A stretch of DNA of 64,000 nt from Helicobacter_F equorum. Its GTDB lineage: Bacteria > Campylobacterota > Campylobacteria > Campylobacterales > Helicobacteraceae. Under the pieces are notes generated by a model. That model searched no databases. It was not told where the DNA came from and was given only the letters and a program-made list of their open reading frames with translations. The stretch covers positions 124,001-188,000 of the forward strand of contig NZ_JBHRZM010000001.1 in assembly GCF_042649585.1 (NCBI RefSeq). Direction: 5' to 3'. Each line of letters opens with the position of its first letter. Position 1 is the first letter of the stretch. Shown here in pieces: positions 34,949 to 44,638 of the stretch. The position numbers and the translations under genes are program-made.

Positions 34949-35746
34949 ATGAAAGATAGGATAAAGAGTTTGGGTGCGGATAAACAGCGCTATATCACAG
35001 GTGCTTTGCTTGTTGTAGCACTTGCATTGATTTTGTTGCTTAATAGCACATTGCTTATTTGGTTTGTATTGGGTGTGCTTTTTGTGATTACTATTAGAGA
35101 ATCTCTAGCTTTTTATTCTTTGGAATCTGCGTGGCATTTTTATGTATGGGGGGTGTTATTGTGGATTAGTGTGTATTTTACCAAAGCCCCTCTGTATAAT
35201 GGTTTGTGTGTGCTTATCGTGTATGCTTCTTATATCGCTTATAATAAAAAACTTCCCTTGAAAGTGTTGCTACCCTTTTTGTATCCTACCTTGCCATTTT
35301 TGTGTATTTGGTCTGTGTATGAGTCATTTGGTAGATTGGGGCTTATTTGTCTTATTGTAGTGGTGGTTTGCACTGATATAGGTGCATATTTTGGTGGGAG
35401 ACTTTTTGGCAAAACCCCATTTTCAGCTACATCACCAAAGAAGACTATTGAAGGTGTCGTTATAGGGGTTGCTTGTGGCACTGCTTTAGGATCTGTGTTG
35501 TGTCTTGGTATCACACATAACTTTTTTATAGCTGTGTTGATAACATGTTGTATTGCGCTTAGTTCCGTTTTTGGTGATTTATTTGAGAGTTATCTTAAGC
35601 GCGAAGTAAATCTCAAGGATAGTGGCTCGATTTTTCCCGGTCATGGTGGTGTGCTAGATAGAGTTGATGCATTATTATTTGGTGGTGTTATGATGCTTTT
35701 TGCGCTTTCTACTTTATCGCCCTATAGCGAAATATATTTTCCATAA
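34949..35746 (+). CDS. cdsA: Phosphatidate cytidylyltransferase
   Basis: CdsA makes CDP-diacylglycerol from phosphatidate and CTP, the branch point of phospholipid synthesis. The 265-residue protein has 7-8 membrane helices. The family signature is complete in SYLKREVNLKDSGS and FPGHGGVLDRVDA, and DIGAYFGGRLFGKTPFS is present upstream. AAATAAGGAATACT precedes the ATG. dxr follows after 16 bases, the usual cdsA-dxr pairing. Confidence 0.96.
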   Translation: MKDRIKSLGADKQRYITGALLVVALALILLLNSTLLIWFVLGVLFVITIRESLAFYSLESAWHFYVWGVLLWISVYFTKAPLYNGLCVLIVYASYIAYNKKLPLKVLLPFLYPTLPFLCIWSVYESFGRLGLICLIVVVVCTDIGAYFGGRLFGKTPFSATSPKKTIEGVVIGVACGTALGSVLCLGITHNFFIAVLITCCIALSSVFGDLFESYLKREVNLKDSGSIFPGHGGVLDRVDALLFGGVMMLFALSTLSPYSEIYFP

Positions 35747-35762
35747 ACATTGCTTCTAGTAT

Positions 35763-36887
35763 ATGATTCTTTTAGGTAGCACTGGTTCTATTGGGACAAA
35801 TACCCTTAAGGTCGCAAATGTCTTTGGGCTTCCTATAGAATCTCTTAGCGCAGGTAAGAATATTGCACTTTTTAATACACAAATATATCAATACCACCCA
35901 AAAAATATCTGCATAGCTGATACAAATGATGTAACAAGGCTTGATATGGAATATATCAAGGCACAGAATATACGCGTTTTCTTTGGAGAAGAGGGGCTTT
36001 TGGATATGATTAAAGCTTCTCAAAGCACGTTAGCGGTTAATGCTTTGGTGGGTTATGCTGGACTTGCTCCAAGCCTTGTGATTAAGCAATGTGGCAAAAA
36101 ACTTGCTCTTGCAAATAAAGAAAGCCTTGTGAATGCTGGGTGGCTTTTTGCTGATTATCCAATCACACCTATTGATAGTGAGCATTTTGGATTATGGTAT
36201 CTACATACTACACGAGAAATACATAGGCTTTGTATTACTGCTAGTGGTGGGGCATTGCGTGATATGCCATTAGAAAAACTACCTTTTGCCACACCTGCTG
36301 AAGCACTCAAGCACCCAAATTGGTCTATGGGACAAAAAATTACGATAGATAGCGCAACAATGGTCAATAAGCTTTTTGAGGTTTTGGAGGCATATTGGCT
36401 GTTTGGCATACAGCATATTGACGCATATATCGAGGAGCACTCTGCGATACACGCACTTGTGGAGTTTGCAGATGGATCTATCACGGCACATATTTCTCAC
36501 GCTGATATGCAACTTCCCATAGCATATGCACTTGATGAGCAAAAGGCAAAGTCTATGCGCCTTATCCCACGCTTTGACATGAGTACGCTCACAAACATAC
36601 ATCTTAAGCCCATAGATTCTAAACGTTATCCTGTATGGGATCTTAAATCAACACTCTTAGCGTATCCAAAGCTTGGTATTGTGCTGAATGCTAGTAATGA
36701 AATTGCAGTGAGTGCATTTTTGGATTCACGCATTAATTTTGGGAGAATTAGCGCGTGTATTTTGGAAAGTATGCGATATTTTGATAGTATCAAAACACAC
36801 GCACTTACAGATATTCAAGACATTAGGGCTTTAGATTCTGAAGTGCGCACCTTTAGTGCATCGTGGATTCATGCCATGCGCCCATAA
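35763..36887 (+). CDS. dxr: 1-deoxy-D-xylulose 5-phosphate reductoisomerase
   Basis: Dxr makes 2-C-methyl-D-erythritol 4-phosphate in the MEP isoprenoid pathway. The 374 residues begin almost directly with the NADPH loop LLGSTGSIGTNTL, as in H. pylori. Also present are LALANKESLVNAG, the metal site PIDSEHFGLW, ASGGALRDMP, and HPNWSMGQKITIDSATMVNK. The Shine-Dalgarno sequence is weak. The gene ends 12 bases before the convergent gpmI. Confidence 0.96.
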   Translation: MILLGSTGSIGTNTLKVANVFGLPIESLSAGKNIALFNTQIYQYHPKNICIADTNDVTRLDMEYIKAQNIRVFFGEEGLLDMIKASQSTLAVNALVGYAGLAPSLVIKQCGKKLALANKESLVNAGWLFADYPITPIDSEHFGLWYLHTTREIHRLCITASGGALRDMPLEKLPFATPAEALKHPNWSMGQKITIDSATMVNKLFEVLEAYWLFGIQHIDAYIEEHSAIHALVEFADGSITAHISHADMQLPIAYALDEQKAKSMRLIPRFDMSTLTNIHLKPIDSKRYPVWDLKSTLLAYPKLGIVLNASNEIAVSAFLDSRINFGRISACILESMRYFDSIKTHALTDIQDIRALDSEVRTFSASWIHAMRP

Positions 36888-36898
36888 GACATATTGCA

Positions 36899-38386
36899 CT
36901 AAAAGAGAGCATTATCCATTTCTTTTGGTTTTGGTAGATTCATAAGTTTGAGGATCGTTGGAGCGATATTATTTAGCCCGCCTTCTTTTGCCACTTCTTT
37001 GACGTTTTCATCAAGCACAAAAGCCCATACATCACCTATGGTATGGTTTGTTAGCGTATTGCCTTGTGAATCTTTCATTTCTTCACAATTACCATGATCG
37101 CTTGTAATCACAACAGCATAACCCAATTTTTTTGCAGATTCAATAATCCTGCCTAATTGTGTATCAACTGCTTCTACAGCCTTGATGGCGGCTTGAAAAT
37201 TCCCAGTGTGTCCCACCATATCACCATTTGCAAAATTAACCACAACAAAATCATAACCTTCTTGCATAGCTTCAAGCACGGCATCACCCACCGCTTCTGC
37301 GCTCATTTGTGGTTGTAAATCATATGTTGTAACCTTTGGTGAAGGGATAAGCACACGCTTTTCGCCCTCAAACTCTTCCTCGTGTCCGCCATTTAAAAAG
37401 AATGTAACATGTGCATATTTTTCTGTTTCTGCAGTGTGGAATTGCTTTAGTGATGCGCTTGAAATTACTTCGGCTAGAGTATTTTGGACCTTATCTTTGG
37501 GGAACATAATGGGAAACTCAAAGCTACTATCGTACTCACACATTGTTGCGATATGCAGTTTTAGTACGCGTTTTCGCACAAATCCATTAAATGATTTATT
37601 GCCAATCGCATCAACAATTTGCCTTGCTCTATCTGATCGAAAATTAATGAAGATAAATCCATCATTATCGTGCATACCTTGATATGGAGCAAAGCTCACA
37701 GGTGGGATAAATTCATCAAAAATTTCTTGTTTATATTGGGATTGGATATATTCTTTTGGCGTTTTGGTCGTTGCATTATCTGCGCATACAATGGCATTAT
37801 ATGCAGATTCTATACGATCCCAGCGTTTATCTCTATCCATTGCATAGAATCTCCCGCTAAGTGTGGCAATATGAATATTTGGATACGCATTAATGGTGTG
37901 TTGCACTTCGTTAAGATATTCTAAGGCACTTTGAGGCAAAACATCTCGCCCATCGGTAATAAGATGAAGCCATACGTGTTTATTTTTTGTCGCACAGATT
38001 GTAGCAAGACCTAGTAAGTGCGAGAGATGAGAATGCACACCACCATCACTCATAAGCCCACAGAGATGTATATCCTCACATGAATCTGCAACACGTAAAA
38101 ATGCTTGGTTGTGTTGTATCTCACCATTTTCTAAGGCAAGCGATATTTTGACAAGATCTTGATAAAGCACACGCCCAGATCCTATGCACATATGTCCTAC
38201 TTCAGAGTTACCCATTTGTTCTTCTGGCAATCCTACACTTAGTCCATATGTGTGAATCATTGCATAAGGGACATTTTCAAAGAGATAATCATAAGTAGGT
38301 TTTTTGGCGTGATAAAAGGCATTATATGTGGTATGTTGGCTATAGCCAATACCATCTGTGATAACCAAAACAGCTTTTTTATGCAT
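36899..38386 (-). CDS. gpmI: 2,3-bisphosphoglycerate-independent phosphoglycerate mutase
   Basis: GpmI interconverts 3- and 2-phosphoglycerate in glycolysis and gluconeogenesis, using two Mn ions. The 495-residue enzyme has LVITDGIGYS at the start, the catalytic Ser in MGNSEVGHMCIGSGR, TDGRDVLPQSA, GRFYAMDRDKRWDR, FINFRSDRARQI, ANGDMVGHTGN and TSDHGNCEEM. AAGGAGC precedes the ATG. It is a single gene, convergent with dxr. Confidence 0.96.
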   Translation of the reverse strand: MHKKAVLVITDGIGYSQHTTYNAFYHAKKPTYDYLFENVPYAMIHTYGLSVGLPEEQMGNSEVGHMCIGSGRVLYQDLVKISLALENGEIQHNQAFLRVADSCEDIHLCGLMSDGGVHSHLSHLLGLATICATKNKHVWLHLITDGRDVLPQSALEYLNEVQHTINAYPNIHIATLSGRFYAMDRDKRWDRIESAYNAIVCADNATTKTPKEYIQSQYKQEIFDEFIPPVSFAPYQGMHDNDGFIFINFRSDRARQIVDAIGNKSFNGFVRKRVLKLHIATMCEYDSSFEFPIMFPKDKVQNTLAEVISSASLKQFHTAETEKYAHVTFFLNGGHEEEFEGEKRVLIPSPKVTTYDLQPQMSAEAVGDAVLEAMQEGYDFVVVNFANGDMVGHTGNFQAAIKAVEAVDTQLGRIIESAKKLGYAVVITSDHGNCEEMKDSQGNTLTNHTIGDVWAFVLDENVKEVAKEGGLNNIAPTILKLMNLPKPKEMDNALF

Positions 38387-38478
38387 TCTTGCTCCTTAAG
38401 TAAGAGGGTTGAAGTTTGTTGGCAAGGATTTTAGTCTAAAAAACATTAAAATTTAGCCTAGTTTTACAAAATTAGAGA

Positions 38479-38484
38479 TACAAT
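38479..38484 (+). promoter_or_regulatory. Probable -10 box before mraY
   Basis: TACAAT in AGAGATACAATCCC, about 40 bases before mraY, in the 130-base divergent gap with gpmI. Confidence 0.35.
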
Positions 38485-38522
38485 CCCTGATTTATTTTGT
38501 GTAAGTTTATGGGGGGATGGAT

Positions 38523-39614
38523 ATGCTATATTGGCTGTGGAGCACGGCACATATTAATTTGTTTCAATATATTACATTTCGTGCAGGTGTAAGTTTTTTT
38601 CTCGCTTTTATTCTAAGTATTGCATTATTTCCCTATTTTATTCGTTGGGCAAAAGCCAAAAAAGCCAATCAGCCTATCTCGCATTTTGTCCCTCACGAGG
38701 AGAAAAAAAATACTCCAACTATGGGTGGCGTAGTGTTTGTGTTTTGCACTCTTATTGCGACATTTTTGTGTGCAGATATGACAAACTCATATATTATATT
38801 GGGTATTGTTGGGCTTGTAGGCTTTAGTCTCATTGGTGCAAGAGATGATTTTATGAAGATCTCGGCTAACTCTAATGCCGGTATGAGTGCCAAAGTCAAA
38901 ATGCTTTTGCTTGTTGTGTTATCGTGTTGTATTGCCTTATGTCTTGCAAATCTTGGGCATGCTGGGAATTTTTATCTCCCTTTTATGAAAGAGCCACTTT
39001 TTGATATGAGTGCTTTTGCAAATATCCGCGTAGATTCTATCCATATCCCTATTGTGAGTATTATGTTTTGGATGCTTGTATTTGTAGCAAGTGCAAATGC
39101 CGTCAATATTACCGATGGACTTGATGGTTTGGCGACTGCACCAAGTATATTTGCACTCTTTAGTCTTTCTATATTTGTGTATATTGGCGGACACATCGGG
39201 CTATCATCATATTTGTATTGGCCTAAAGTTATTTATAGCGGAGAACTTATCGTGATGAGTTGTGCGCTTATAGGTGCACTTTTTGGCTTTTTGTGGTATA
39301 ACTGCCACCCTGCGCAAGTATTTATGGGAGATAGTGGCAGTCTAGCACTTGGCGGATTTATCGCATATATGGCAATCATTTCACATAATGAAATTTTGCT
39401 TATACTCATTGGTATTGTGTTTGTGTTTGAAACCCTTTCTGTAATGCTCCAAATTGGGAGTTATAAATACAGACAAAAGCGGATTTTTCTTATGGCACCC
39501 ATACATCATCACTTTGAGAAAAAGGGTTGGGCGGAGAATAAAATCATTGTGCGTTTTTGGATTGTTGCTTTGCTAGCAAATCTTATCGCGCTTCTTACAC
39601 TCAAACTTAGGTAG
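38523..39614 (+). CDS. mraY: Phospho-N-acetylmuramoyl-pentapeptide transferase
   Basis: MraY loads phospho-MurNAc-pentapeptide onto undecaprenyl phosphate, making lipid I. It has about ten membrane helices and the family motifs KKNTPTMGGVVFVF, NAVNITDGLDGLA, FMGDSGSLALGG and APIHHHFEKKGWAE. I chose the ATG at 38523 because the protein then starts MLYWLW, in step with H. pylori MraY, and a G6 run gives a 6-base spacing; the ATG two codons upstream at 38517 is possible. murD follows after 5 bases. Confidence 0.95.
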   Translation: MLYWLWSTAHINLFQYITFRAGVSFFLAFILSIALFPYFIRWAKAKKANQPISHFVPHEEKKNTPTMGGVVFVFCTLIATFLCADMTNSYIILGIVGLVGFSLIGARDDFMKISANSNAGMSAKVKMLLLVVLSCCIALCLANLGHAGNFYLPFMKEPLFDMSAFANIRVDSIHIPIVSIMFWMLVFVASANAVNITDGLDGLATAPSIFALFSLSIFVYIGGHIGLSSYLYWPKVIYSGELIVMSCALIGALFGFLWYNCHPAQVFMGDSGSLALGGFIAYMAIISHNEILLILIGIVFVFETLSVMLQIGSYKYRQKRIFLMAPIHHHFEKKGWAENKIIVRFWIVALLANLIALLTLKLR

Positions 39615-39619
39615 ATTCT

Positions 39620-40924
39620 ATGATACGTATTTTTGGTTATGGCGTTACGACAAAACCTCTTGTGCGATTTTTGAACTCTCTTGGGATACGCGTTGCAATT
39701 TATGATGATACATTTGAGGGCACACGCAGTGATGAATTTGGCAATACTTTGTTAGATTCTGCACTTTTTAGTGATGATGGCACACCTACGCCTATTGTGA
39801 GCCTTACGCAAGATTCATTACAGACATGCGATGTATCTATCATCTCACCAGGTATTCCACCTACACATATGCTTGTGCGTAAGGCTTGTAATCTTATTGG
39901 TGAATATGATTTTTTTTATTTTTTGTTACAACATTGGCAGATTCCACCAAAAAGTGTGTGGATTAGCGGCACCAATGGCAAGACAACCACTACACAGATG
40001 ACGACCATACTCTTAGAATCTTTTGGTGCAAAAAGTGGTGGTAACATAGGCACTCCACTAAGTGAGCTGTATGTCAATCATACGCCACTTTGGATTTTAG
40101 AGACAAGTTCTTTTAGTTTGCATTATGCTACATATGCCACGCCAGATGTGTATGCGCTTTTGCCAGTGCGAGAGGATCATATCACTTGGCATGGAAGTTT
40201 TGAGGCATATGTGGCAGATAAACTTAGTGTGCTAGGGCGTATGTGTGAGGATACAAGCGCTATTTTGCCTTTTGAGTTTGCAGAACACCCTGTATCTAGG
40301 GCATTTAAGGGCAGAGCGTATTTTTATAAAGATTCGCAACACTTAGCCACGCAGTTTGGGATAGAGATTACATCTGTGCATGTCAAAGAGCCATTTTTGC
40401 TTGATGGTCTCATTGCGCTTGGGATTGCCAAGATTTTGTATGGTGTGTGTGATATAGAGGCGCTTAATGCCTTTAAGATTGGTGCGTACAGGATAGAAGA
40501 GTTTAGAGATTCACAAAATTATTTGTGGGTTGATGATAGCAAGGGTACTAATGTTGATGCTACTATTGAAGCAGTGCGTCGGTATCAGGATAAACACATA
40601 TGGCTTATTTTGGGAGGCGATGATAAGGGTGCGGATTTACGCCCACTTTTTAGATTCATGCAGGGTAAATCTATTAGTATTTTTGCCATTGGTAGTAATG
40701 CATATAGGCTTTTAGAATTAAGTATGGAATATGGTATATCTTGTGAGGTTTGTAATACGCTTGATGTAGCGGTGGGGGCAATCAAAAAAGCACGATATGC
40801 TAAAGATTCTCACAAAGAATTTGATGTTGCCTTGCTTTCTCCAGCTGCTGCGAGTCTTGATCAATTTAGCTCTTACAAGGAGCGTGGAGATGTATTTAAA
40901 CAATACGCTCTAACTTTAAGATAA
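39620..40924 (+). CDS. murD: UDP-N-acetylmuramoylalanine-D-glutamate ligase
   Basis: MurD adds D-glutamate to UDP-MurNAc-Ala in the cytoplasm. The 434 residues show the short epsilonproteobacterial form: IRIFGYGVTTKPLVRFL (UDP-binding part), SPGIPPTHM, the P-loop WISGTNGKTTTTQM, LETSSFSL, WVDDSKGTNVDATI and the C-terminal SPAAASLDQFSSYKERGDVF. mraY is directly upstream, and the ABC flippase gene follows after 9 bases. Confidence 0.95.
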   Translation: MIRIFGYGVTTKPLVRFLNSLGIRVAIYDDTFEGTRSDEFGNTLLDSALFSDDGTPTPIVSLTQDSLQTCDVSIISPGIPPTHMLVRKACNLIGEYDFFYFLLQHWQIPPKSVWISGTNGKTTTTQMTTILLESFGAKSGGNIGTPLSELYVNHTPLWILETSSFSLHYATYATPDVYALLPVREDHITWHGSFEAYVADKLSVLGRMCEDTSAILPFEFAEHPVSRAFKGRAYFYKDSQHLATQFGIEITSVHVKEPFLLDGLIALGIAKILYGVCDIEALNAFKIGAYRIEEFRDSQNYLWVDDSKGTNVDATIEAVRRYQDKHIWLILGGDDKGADLRPLFRFMQGKSISIFAIGSNAYRLLELSMEYGISCEVCNTLDVAVGAIKKARYAKDSHKEFDVALLSPAAASLDQFSSYKERGDVFKQYALTLR

Positions 40925-40933
40925 GGGATTTTT

Positions 40934-42640
40934 ATGAAACACAAAAAACAAACAACCTTAACAACTATCAATAAATTGCGATCTTTGCTTACAAGGCGTG
41001 ATAAAATAATTTTGCTTTTATTATTTTTTGCCACGATTACGTATTCTGTGATTGAAACCTTTAGTATTAGTATTATTATGCCTTTTATTAGCTTTGCAAG
41101 TAACCCTAATCTCATTACTAGCCATTCTATTTCTCACGAGATTTATACATTTTTTGGGTTTAAGGATAGTTTTGAATTTATGATTGCTTTTAGTGTGGCA
41201 CTCATTATGTTTTATATTTTTAGAATGCTCTACAGCATTGCATTTACATATGCGCAAAATCGCTTTGCGTATAGAAAATTTCATTTTTTTGCATACCGAT
41301 TGTTTAGCAAGGCAGTAGAGATTAATTATGATGATTTTGTCAAACGCAAACTTGATAAAATCCGTGCTAATATCACTCAAGAATCGTTACAAGCTTCTAT
41401 GTATGTGCAAAGTCTTTTGCAAATGTGTGGAGAGCTTTTTACAATTGGTATTTTGTATGTTTTGCTACTTATCACAAGCTGGAAAATGACCTTGGCACTC
41501 ACCATTATTGTGGGATTGCAAGTTTTTTTAGTGATAAAGATGCTAGGCAAAAAGATTGAAAAAATGGGACAAGTGCGCAGTGCCATGAATGCAAGGTTTA
41601 ATGAGATTATTTCTAAAACTTTTGGAAATTTTAAGATTATCAAGCTAAAGGGCAATCAAAAACAAGTTTTTGAAGAATTTGAGGAAGCAAGTATGAAGCG
41701 CACAAATGCAGAGATCCTTACTCAAACTATGCTTACCACGCCACGCTTTTTGCTTGAATCTATAGGGTTTAGTATGCTTATTGGTTGCGTGGCATATATC
41801 CTTGTAACCTATAGGGATGTTGATGCAGTGTTGCCCATTATCTCGATGTATGCTCTTGCCTTATATAGAATCTTGCCTGCTGTAAGCAGAATATTATCGA
41901 CATATAATCTCATGGGGTATTTTGCGAATTCTGTAGCACTTGTGTATGAGGATTTGTTATATCATACAGATTATGAGGATAATGAGCCCTGTGTATTTGA
42001 AAAAAGCATTGAGCTTAAGGGCATTACCTTTGGCTATGGGCCAAACAAAGCGATTTTGCGTGATTTTAGTCTTATAATACACAAAGGCGATAAGATTGCC
42101 TTTTGTGGCGAAAGTGGTGCTGGTAAAAGCACATTAGTAGATCTTATCATCGGGATTTATAAACCACAACAAGGCGTGGTGTATATCGATGGCAAGGAGC
42201 TCAATAATCACAATCTCCGCTCTTGGCGTAAGAAAATTGGCTATATTCCTCAAACGATATATCTATTTGATGGTAGTGTGGCAGAAAATGTGGCGTTTGG
42301 GAGCGAGATGGATGAAGATCGTGTGATAGAGGCATGTAAAAAGGCAAATATTTATGAATTTTTACAAGAACATGCTGGAATTTATACGCGTGTAGGTGAA
42401 GGTGGTTTGTTACTAAGTGGTGGGCAAAAGCAACGTATAGGCATTGCGCGTGCTATTTATGATAATCCTGAAATTTTGGTGCTTGATGAAGCTACAAGTG
42501 CGCTAGATACAGCAACAGAAGAAAAGATTATGGATGAGATTTATGATGTGGCACAAAATAAAACATTGCTGGTTATTGCGCATAGGCTTAATACTACCGA
42601 GCGGTGTGAGCGTAGAGTTGAGATTATTAAACAAAAATAA
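40934..42640 (+). CDS. ABC-type glycolipid flippase, Wzk/PglK-like
   Basis: A 568-residue half-transporter with a six-helix membrane domain (about 20-320) fused to an ATPase domain. Walker A is GESGAGKST, the signature is LSGGQKQRIGIARA, Walker B is ILVLDEATSALD, and the H loop is IAHRLNTT. The N-terminal sequence (LITSHSISHEIYTFFGF, INYDDFVKRKLDKIRANIT) resembles PglK of C. jejuni, which flips the N-glycan lipid, and Wzk of H. pylori, which flips O-antigen. The glycosyltransferase operon makes a surface glycan partner plausible. It lies close behind murD. The substrate is inferred. Confidence 0.85.
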   Translation: MKHKKQTTLTTINKLRSLLTRRDKIILLLLFFATITYSVIETFSISIIMPFISFASNPNLITSHSISHEIYTFFGFKDSFEFMIAFSVALIMFYIFRMLYSIAFTYAQNRFAYRKFHFFAYRLFSKAVEINYDDFVKRKLDKIRANITQESLQASMYVQSLLQMCGELFTIGILYVLLLITSWKMTLALTIIVGLQVFLVIKMLGKKIEKMGQVRSAMNARFNEIISKTFGNFKIIKLKGNQKQVFEEFEEASMKRTNAEILTQTMLTTPRFLLESIGFSMLIGCVAYILVTYRDVDAVLPIISMYALALYRILPAVSRILSTYNLMGYFANSVALVYEDLLYHTDYEDNEPCVFEKSIELKGITFGYGPNKAILRDFSLIIHKGDKIAFCGESGAGKSTLVDLIIGIYKPQQGVVYIDGKELNNHNLRSWRKKIGYIPQTIYLFDGSVAENVAFGSEMDEDRVIEACKKANIYEFLQEHAGIYTRVGEGGLLLSGGQKQRIGIARAIYDNPEILVLDEATSALDTATEEKIMDEIYDVAQNKTLLVIAHRLNTTERCERRVEIIKQK

Positions 42641-42666
42641 TTGCTTACACACAAATGCGCATTATT

Positions 42667-42689
42667 ACTAGCGGAAGTTTTCCGCTAGT
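42667..42689. terminator. Bidirectional terminator hairpin
   Basis: Perfect 10-bp inverted repeat ACTAGCGGAA / TTCCGCTAGT with a 3-base loop, between the convergent flippase and beta-propeller genes. Confidence 0.7.
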
Positions 42690-42700
42690 TGTTATAGGGG

Positions 42701-43570
42701 TTATGGTACATCGATTTTACTTACTTTTTTGTCTATCATTCTTGGTATCCAAAGGCTTACTCCATCGCTATACATATCTGCAGGTCCGCCCATAGATTCT
42801 ATTGCAATGGTGCTTACTTGCCCTTTAGAATCTATGCGATAAATAACGCCTTGTAGATCTGTGCCCCAATCACTCACAAGTAAATCACCATTTTTAGCTA
42901 CCGCAACGCCATCAAGCGCACCTAGTGGTTCTGTGATTGCGCGTACTTTTTTGCTTTTAAGATCAATGCTTACAACACTTCCTTTTTGTTTGCCTGCTGG
43001 ATCATACCCTACTACAATAAGAGCTTTTTTCTTAGGATCAAGTAAAAGTCCATTTGGTCTGGCATATTGAGAATCTAGCTTAGCAAAAGTTTGGTATTGT
43101 TTTTTGGCAAGATTAAATTGATGAATGATACCTGTGCCAGTGTCGCTTACTAGAAGTGTATTGTTATCAAGCACTACGATATCATTTAAAAACACCGCAC
43201 CATCTACAGGAAGATTTAGCACTTCTTTTTTGCTTTTGATGTCAAAGCCTTTTAGTGTATCAATATCCACGACATACAATGTGTCATTAATCACATTCAT
43301 ACCTTTTGGGGCATTAAGATTTGTGATCCATGTAAGCTCTATAACATTGCTATTTTTATCAAGCTTAGAGATAAAGCCATTATTATCTTTTGCCGTTGGC
43401 TCAAGTTTTTCACCGATGTTGCTCACATATACTTCATCTTTGTTTACAAAAACGCTTTCTGGATGTGAGAATCCATCGATATGTTGAGGTTGTGTCGCAT
43501 TTGCACTCATAGCAAGCCCACTTGAAACAATCCCTGTAAGCACAAAGCTTTTAAGCGATTTTGTTATCAT
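42701..43570 (-). CDS. Periplasmic beta-propeller protein (SMP-30/NHL-like)
   Basis: A 289-residue exported protein with a signal peptide (MITKSLKSFVLTGIVSSGLAMSANA). The rest is repeated blades of about 40 residues with patterns such as FSHPESVFVNKDEVYVSN, LNAPKGMNVINDTLYVVD, FLNDIVVLDNNTLLVSD, YARPNGLLLDPKKKALIVVG and LDGVAVAKNGDLLVSDWG, typical of the six-bladed SMP-30/gluconolactonase/NHL folds. No metal ligands are certain. It is a single gene between terminator-like hairpins. Its function is unknown; a binding or scaffold role in the periplasm is as likely as an enzyme. Confidence 0.75.
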   Translation of the reverse strand: MITKSLKSFVLTGIVSSGLAMSANATQPQHIDGFSHPESVFVNKDEVYVSNIGEKLEPTAKDNNGFISKLDKNSNVIELTWITNLNAPKGMNVINDTLYVVDIDTLKGFDIKSKKEVLNLPVDGAVFLNDIVVLDNNTLLVSDTGTGIIHQFNLAKKQYQTFAKLDSQYARPNGLLLDPKKKALIVVGYDPAGKQKGSVVSIDLKSKKVRAITEPLGALDGVAVAKNGDLLVSDWGTDLQGVIYRIDSKGQVSTIAIESMGGPADMYSDGVSLWIPRMIDKKVSKIDVP

Positions 43571-43864
43571 ATATTATCCTTTGTGTATAGATTCTCAACT
43601 CATAAAGATTTGAGAGATTTTCTATGAGTTGAGTTGGGCATAATTATAAATAAAAAGCGTGTTGTTAAGATAACACTTTTTGTACAAAAAATACAAGTTT
43701 TTTGATTTTTTTATTCTTTAAAATTTAGAATCCCATAAGGTTGACTTATGTTTTCTTTATTGTTTTCATATTATAATCCCGCGAATATTTACAAAAAGCA
43801 AAATGCGTGTTAGTGGCTTATTGTAAAATCAAAAACCCTCCAAAGAATACATACAAGGATTACT
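43571..43864. other. Divergent promoter region, no gene
   Basis: 294 bases, very A/T-rich, between the propeller gene and the amino acid ABC operon. It contains the imperfect palindrome TGTTGTTAAGATAACA near 43660 and long A and T runs. Regulators cannot be assigned. Confidence 0.4.
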
Positions 43865-44638
43865 ATGAAGTTTATAAAATTGTTTTTTGTGTTATTTTCG
43901 TTGATTATTTTTAGTGCTTGTTCTGATTCAAATAATACAAGTATCAAGGTGGGCAGTGAAGGTGCATATAAACCATTTTCCTATGTAGGCAAAGATGGAG
44001 AGATGATGGGTTATGATGTTGATGTTCTTAGAATCTTGCAAGATATCGATCCAACCTTGAACTTTATGCATAAACATGCACCTTGGAATGCTTTATTTTT
44101 GGGGTTAGATTCTGGGAGATTTGATCTGTTAGCCAATCAGATCATAAAAACGCAAGAGAGGGAAGAGAAATATCTTTTTACAACACAAAGCTATTTTGTG
44201 AGCACTTCGCAATTTGTGGCAAGATCTGATGATGAGGCTATCAAAAGTGTAGTAGATTTAGCAGGTAAGGTTGCTGGTTGTGTTGTAGGTTCAGCACACA
44301 CAAAAATACTTCAAGATTGGAATGCTAAAAATGGTAATATCCTAGAGATACGCTATTATAAGGATTTAATCCCACTACTACAAGATTTAGTGAATAAAAG
44401 AATTGATGTGCATCTCAATGATCCTGCCTCCATTGCTGATATTATCAAAGAACAGAATCTAAGCCTAAAAGTGCTTGATGAACGCATTTCACAAAGCCCT
44501 GTATATTTGGTTTTTAGAAAAGAAGATTTTTCAAAAGCATTGATTAAAAAGATAGATACAGCAATTCTTAAAGCCAAAGAATCAGGCAAATTAAGCGAAC
44601 TTTCTATGAAATACTTTGGGGTAGATCAAAGTAAATAA
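43865..44638 (+). CDS. Amino acid (cystine-type) ABC transporter, substrate-binding lipoprotein
   Basis: A 257-residue binding protein of the family 3 solute receptors. The signal ends in the lipobox FSACS (Cys20). Motifs are KVGSEGAYKPFSYVGKDG, MMGYDVDVLRIL, GRFDLLANQIIKTQEREEKYLFTTQSY (in part), VGSAHTKILQDW, and HLNDPASIADII, a TcyA/FliY-like pattern that favours cystine or polar amino acids. AAGGATTACT precedes the ATG. Its stop overlaps the permease start by one base. It captures the substrate for the next two gene products. Confidence 0.9.
   Translation: MKFIKLFFVLFSLIIFSACSDSNNTSIKVGSEGAYKPFSYVGKDGEMMGYDVDVLRILQDIDPTLNFMHKHAPWNALFLGLDSGRFDLLANQIIKTQEREEKYLFTTQSYFVSTSQFVARSDDEAIKSVVDLAGKVAGCVVGSAHTKILQDWNAKNGNILEIRYYKDLIPLLQDLVNKRIDVHLNDPASIADIIKEQNLSLKVLDERISQSPVYLVFRKEDFSKALIKKIDTAILKAKESGKLSELSMKYFGVDQSK

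Noticed and set aside
38511..38516. G6 run before mraY as a phase-variation tract
   Set aside because: Too short to be unstable, and mraY is essential; it more likely serves as part of the ribosome-binding area.
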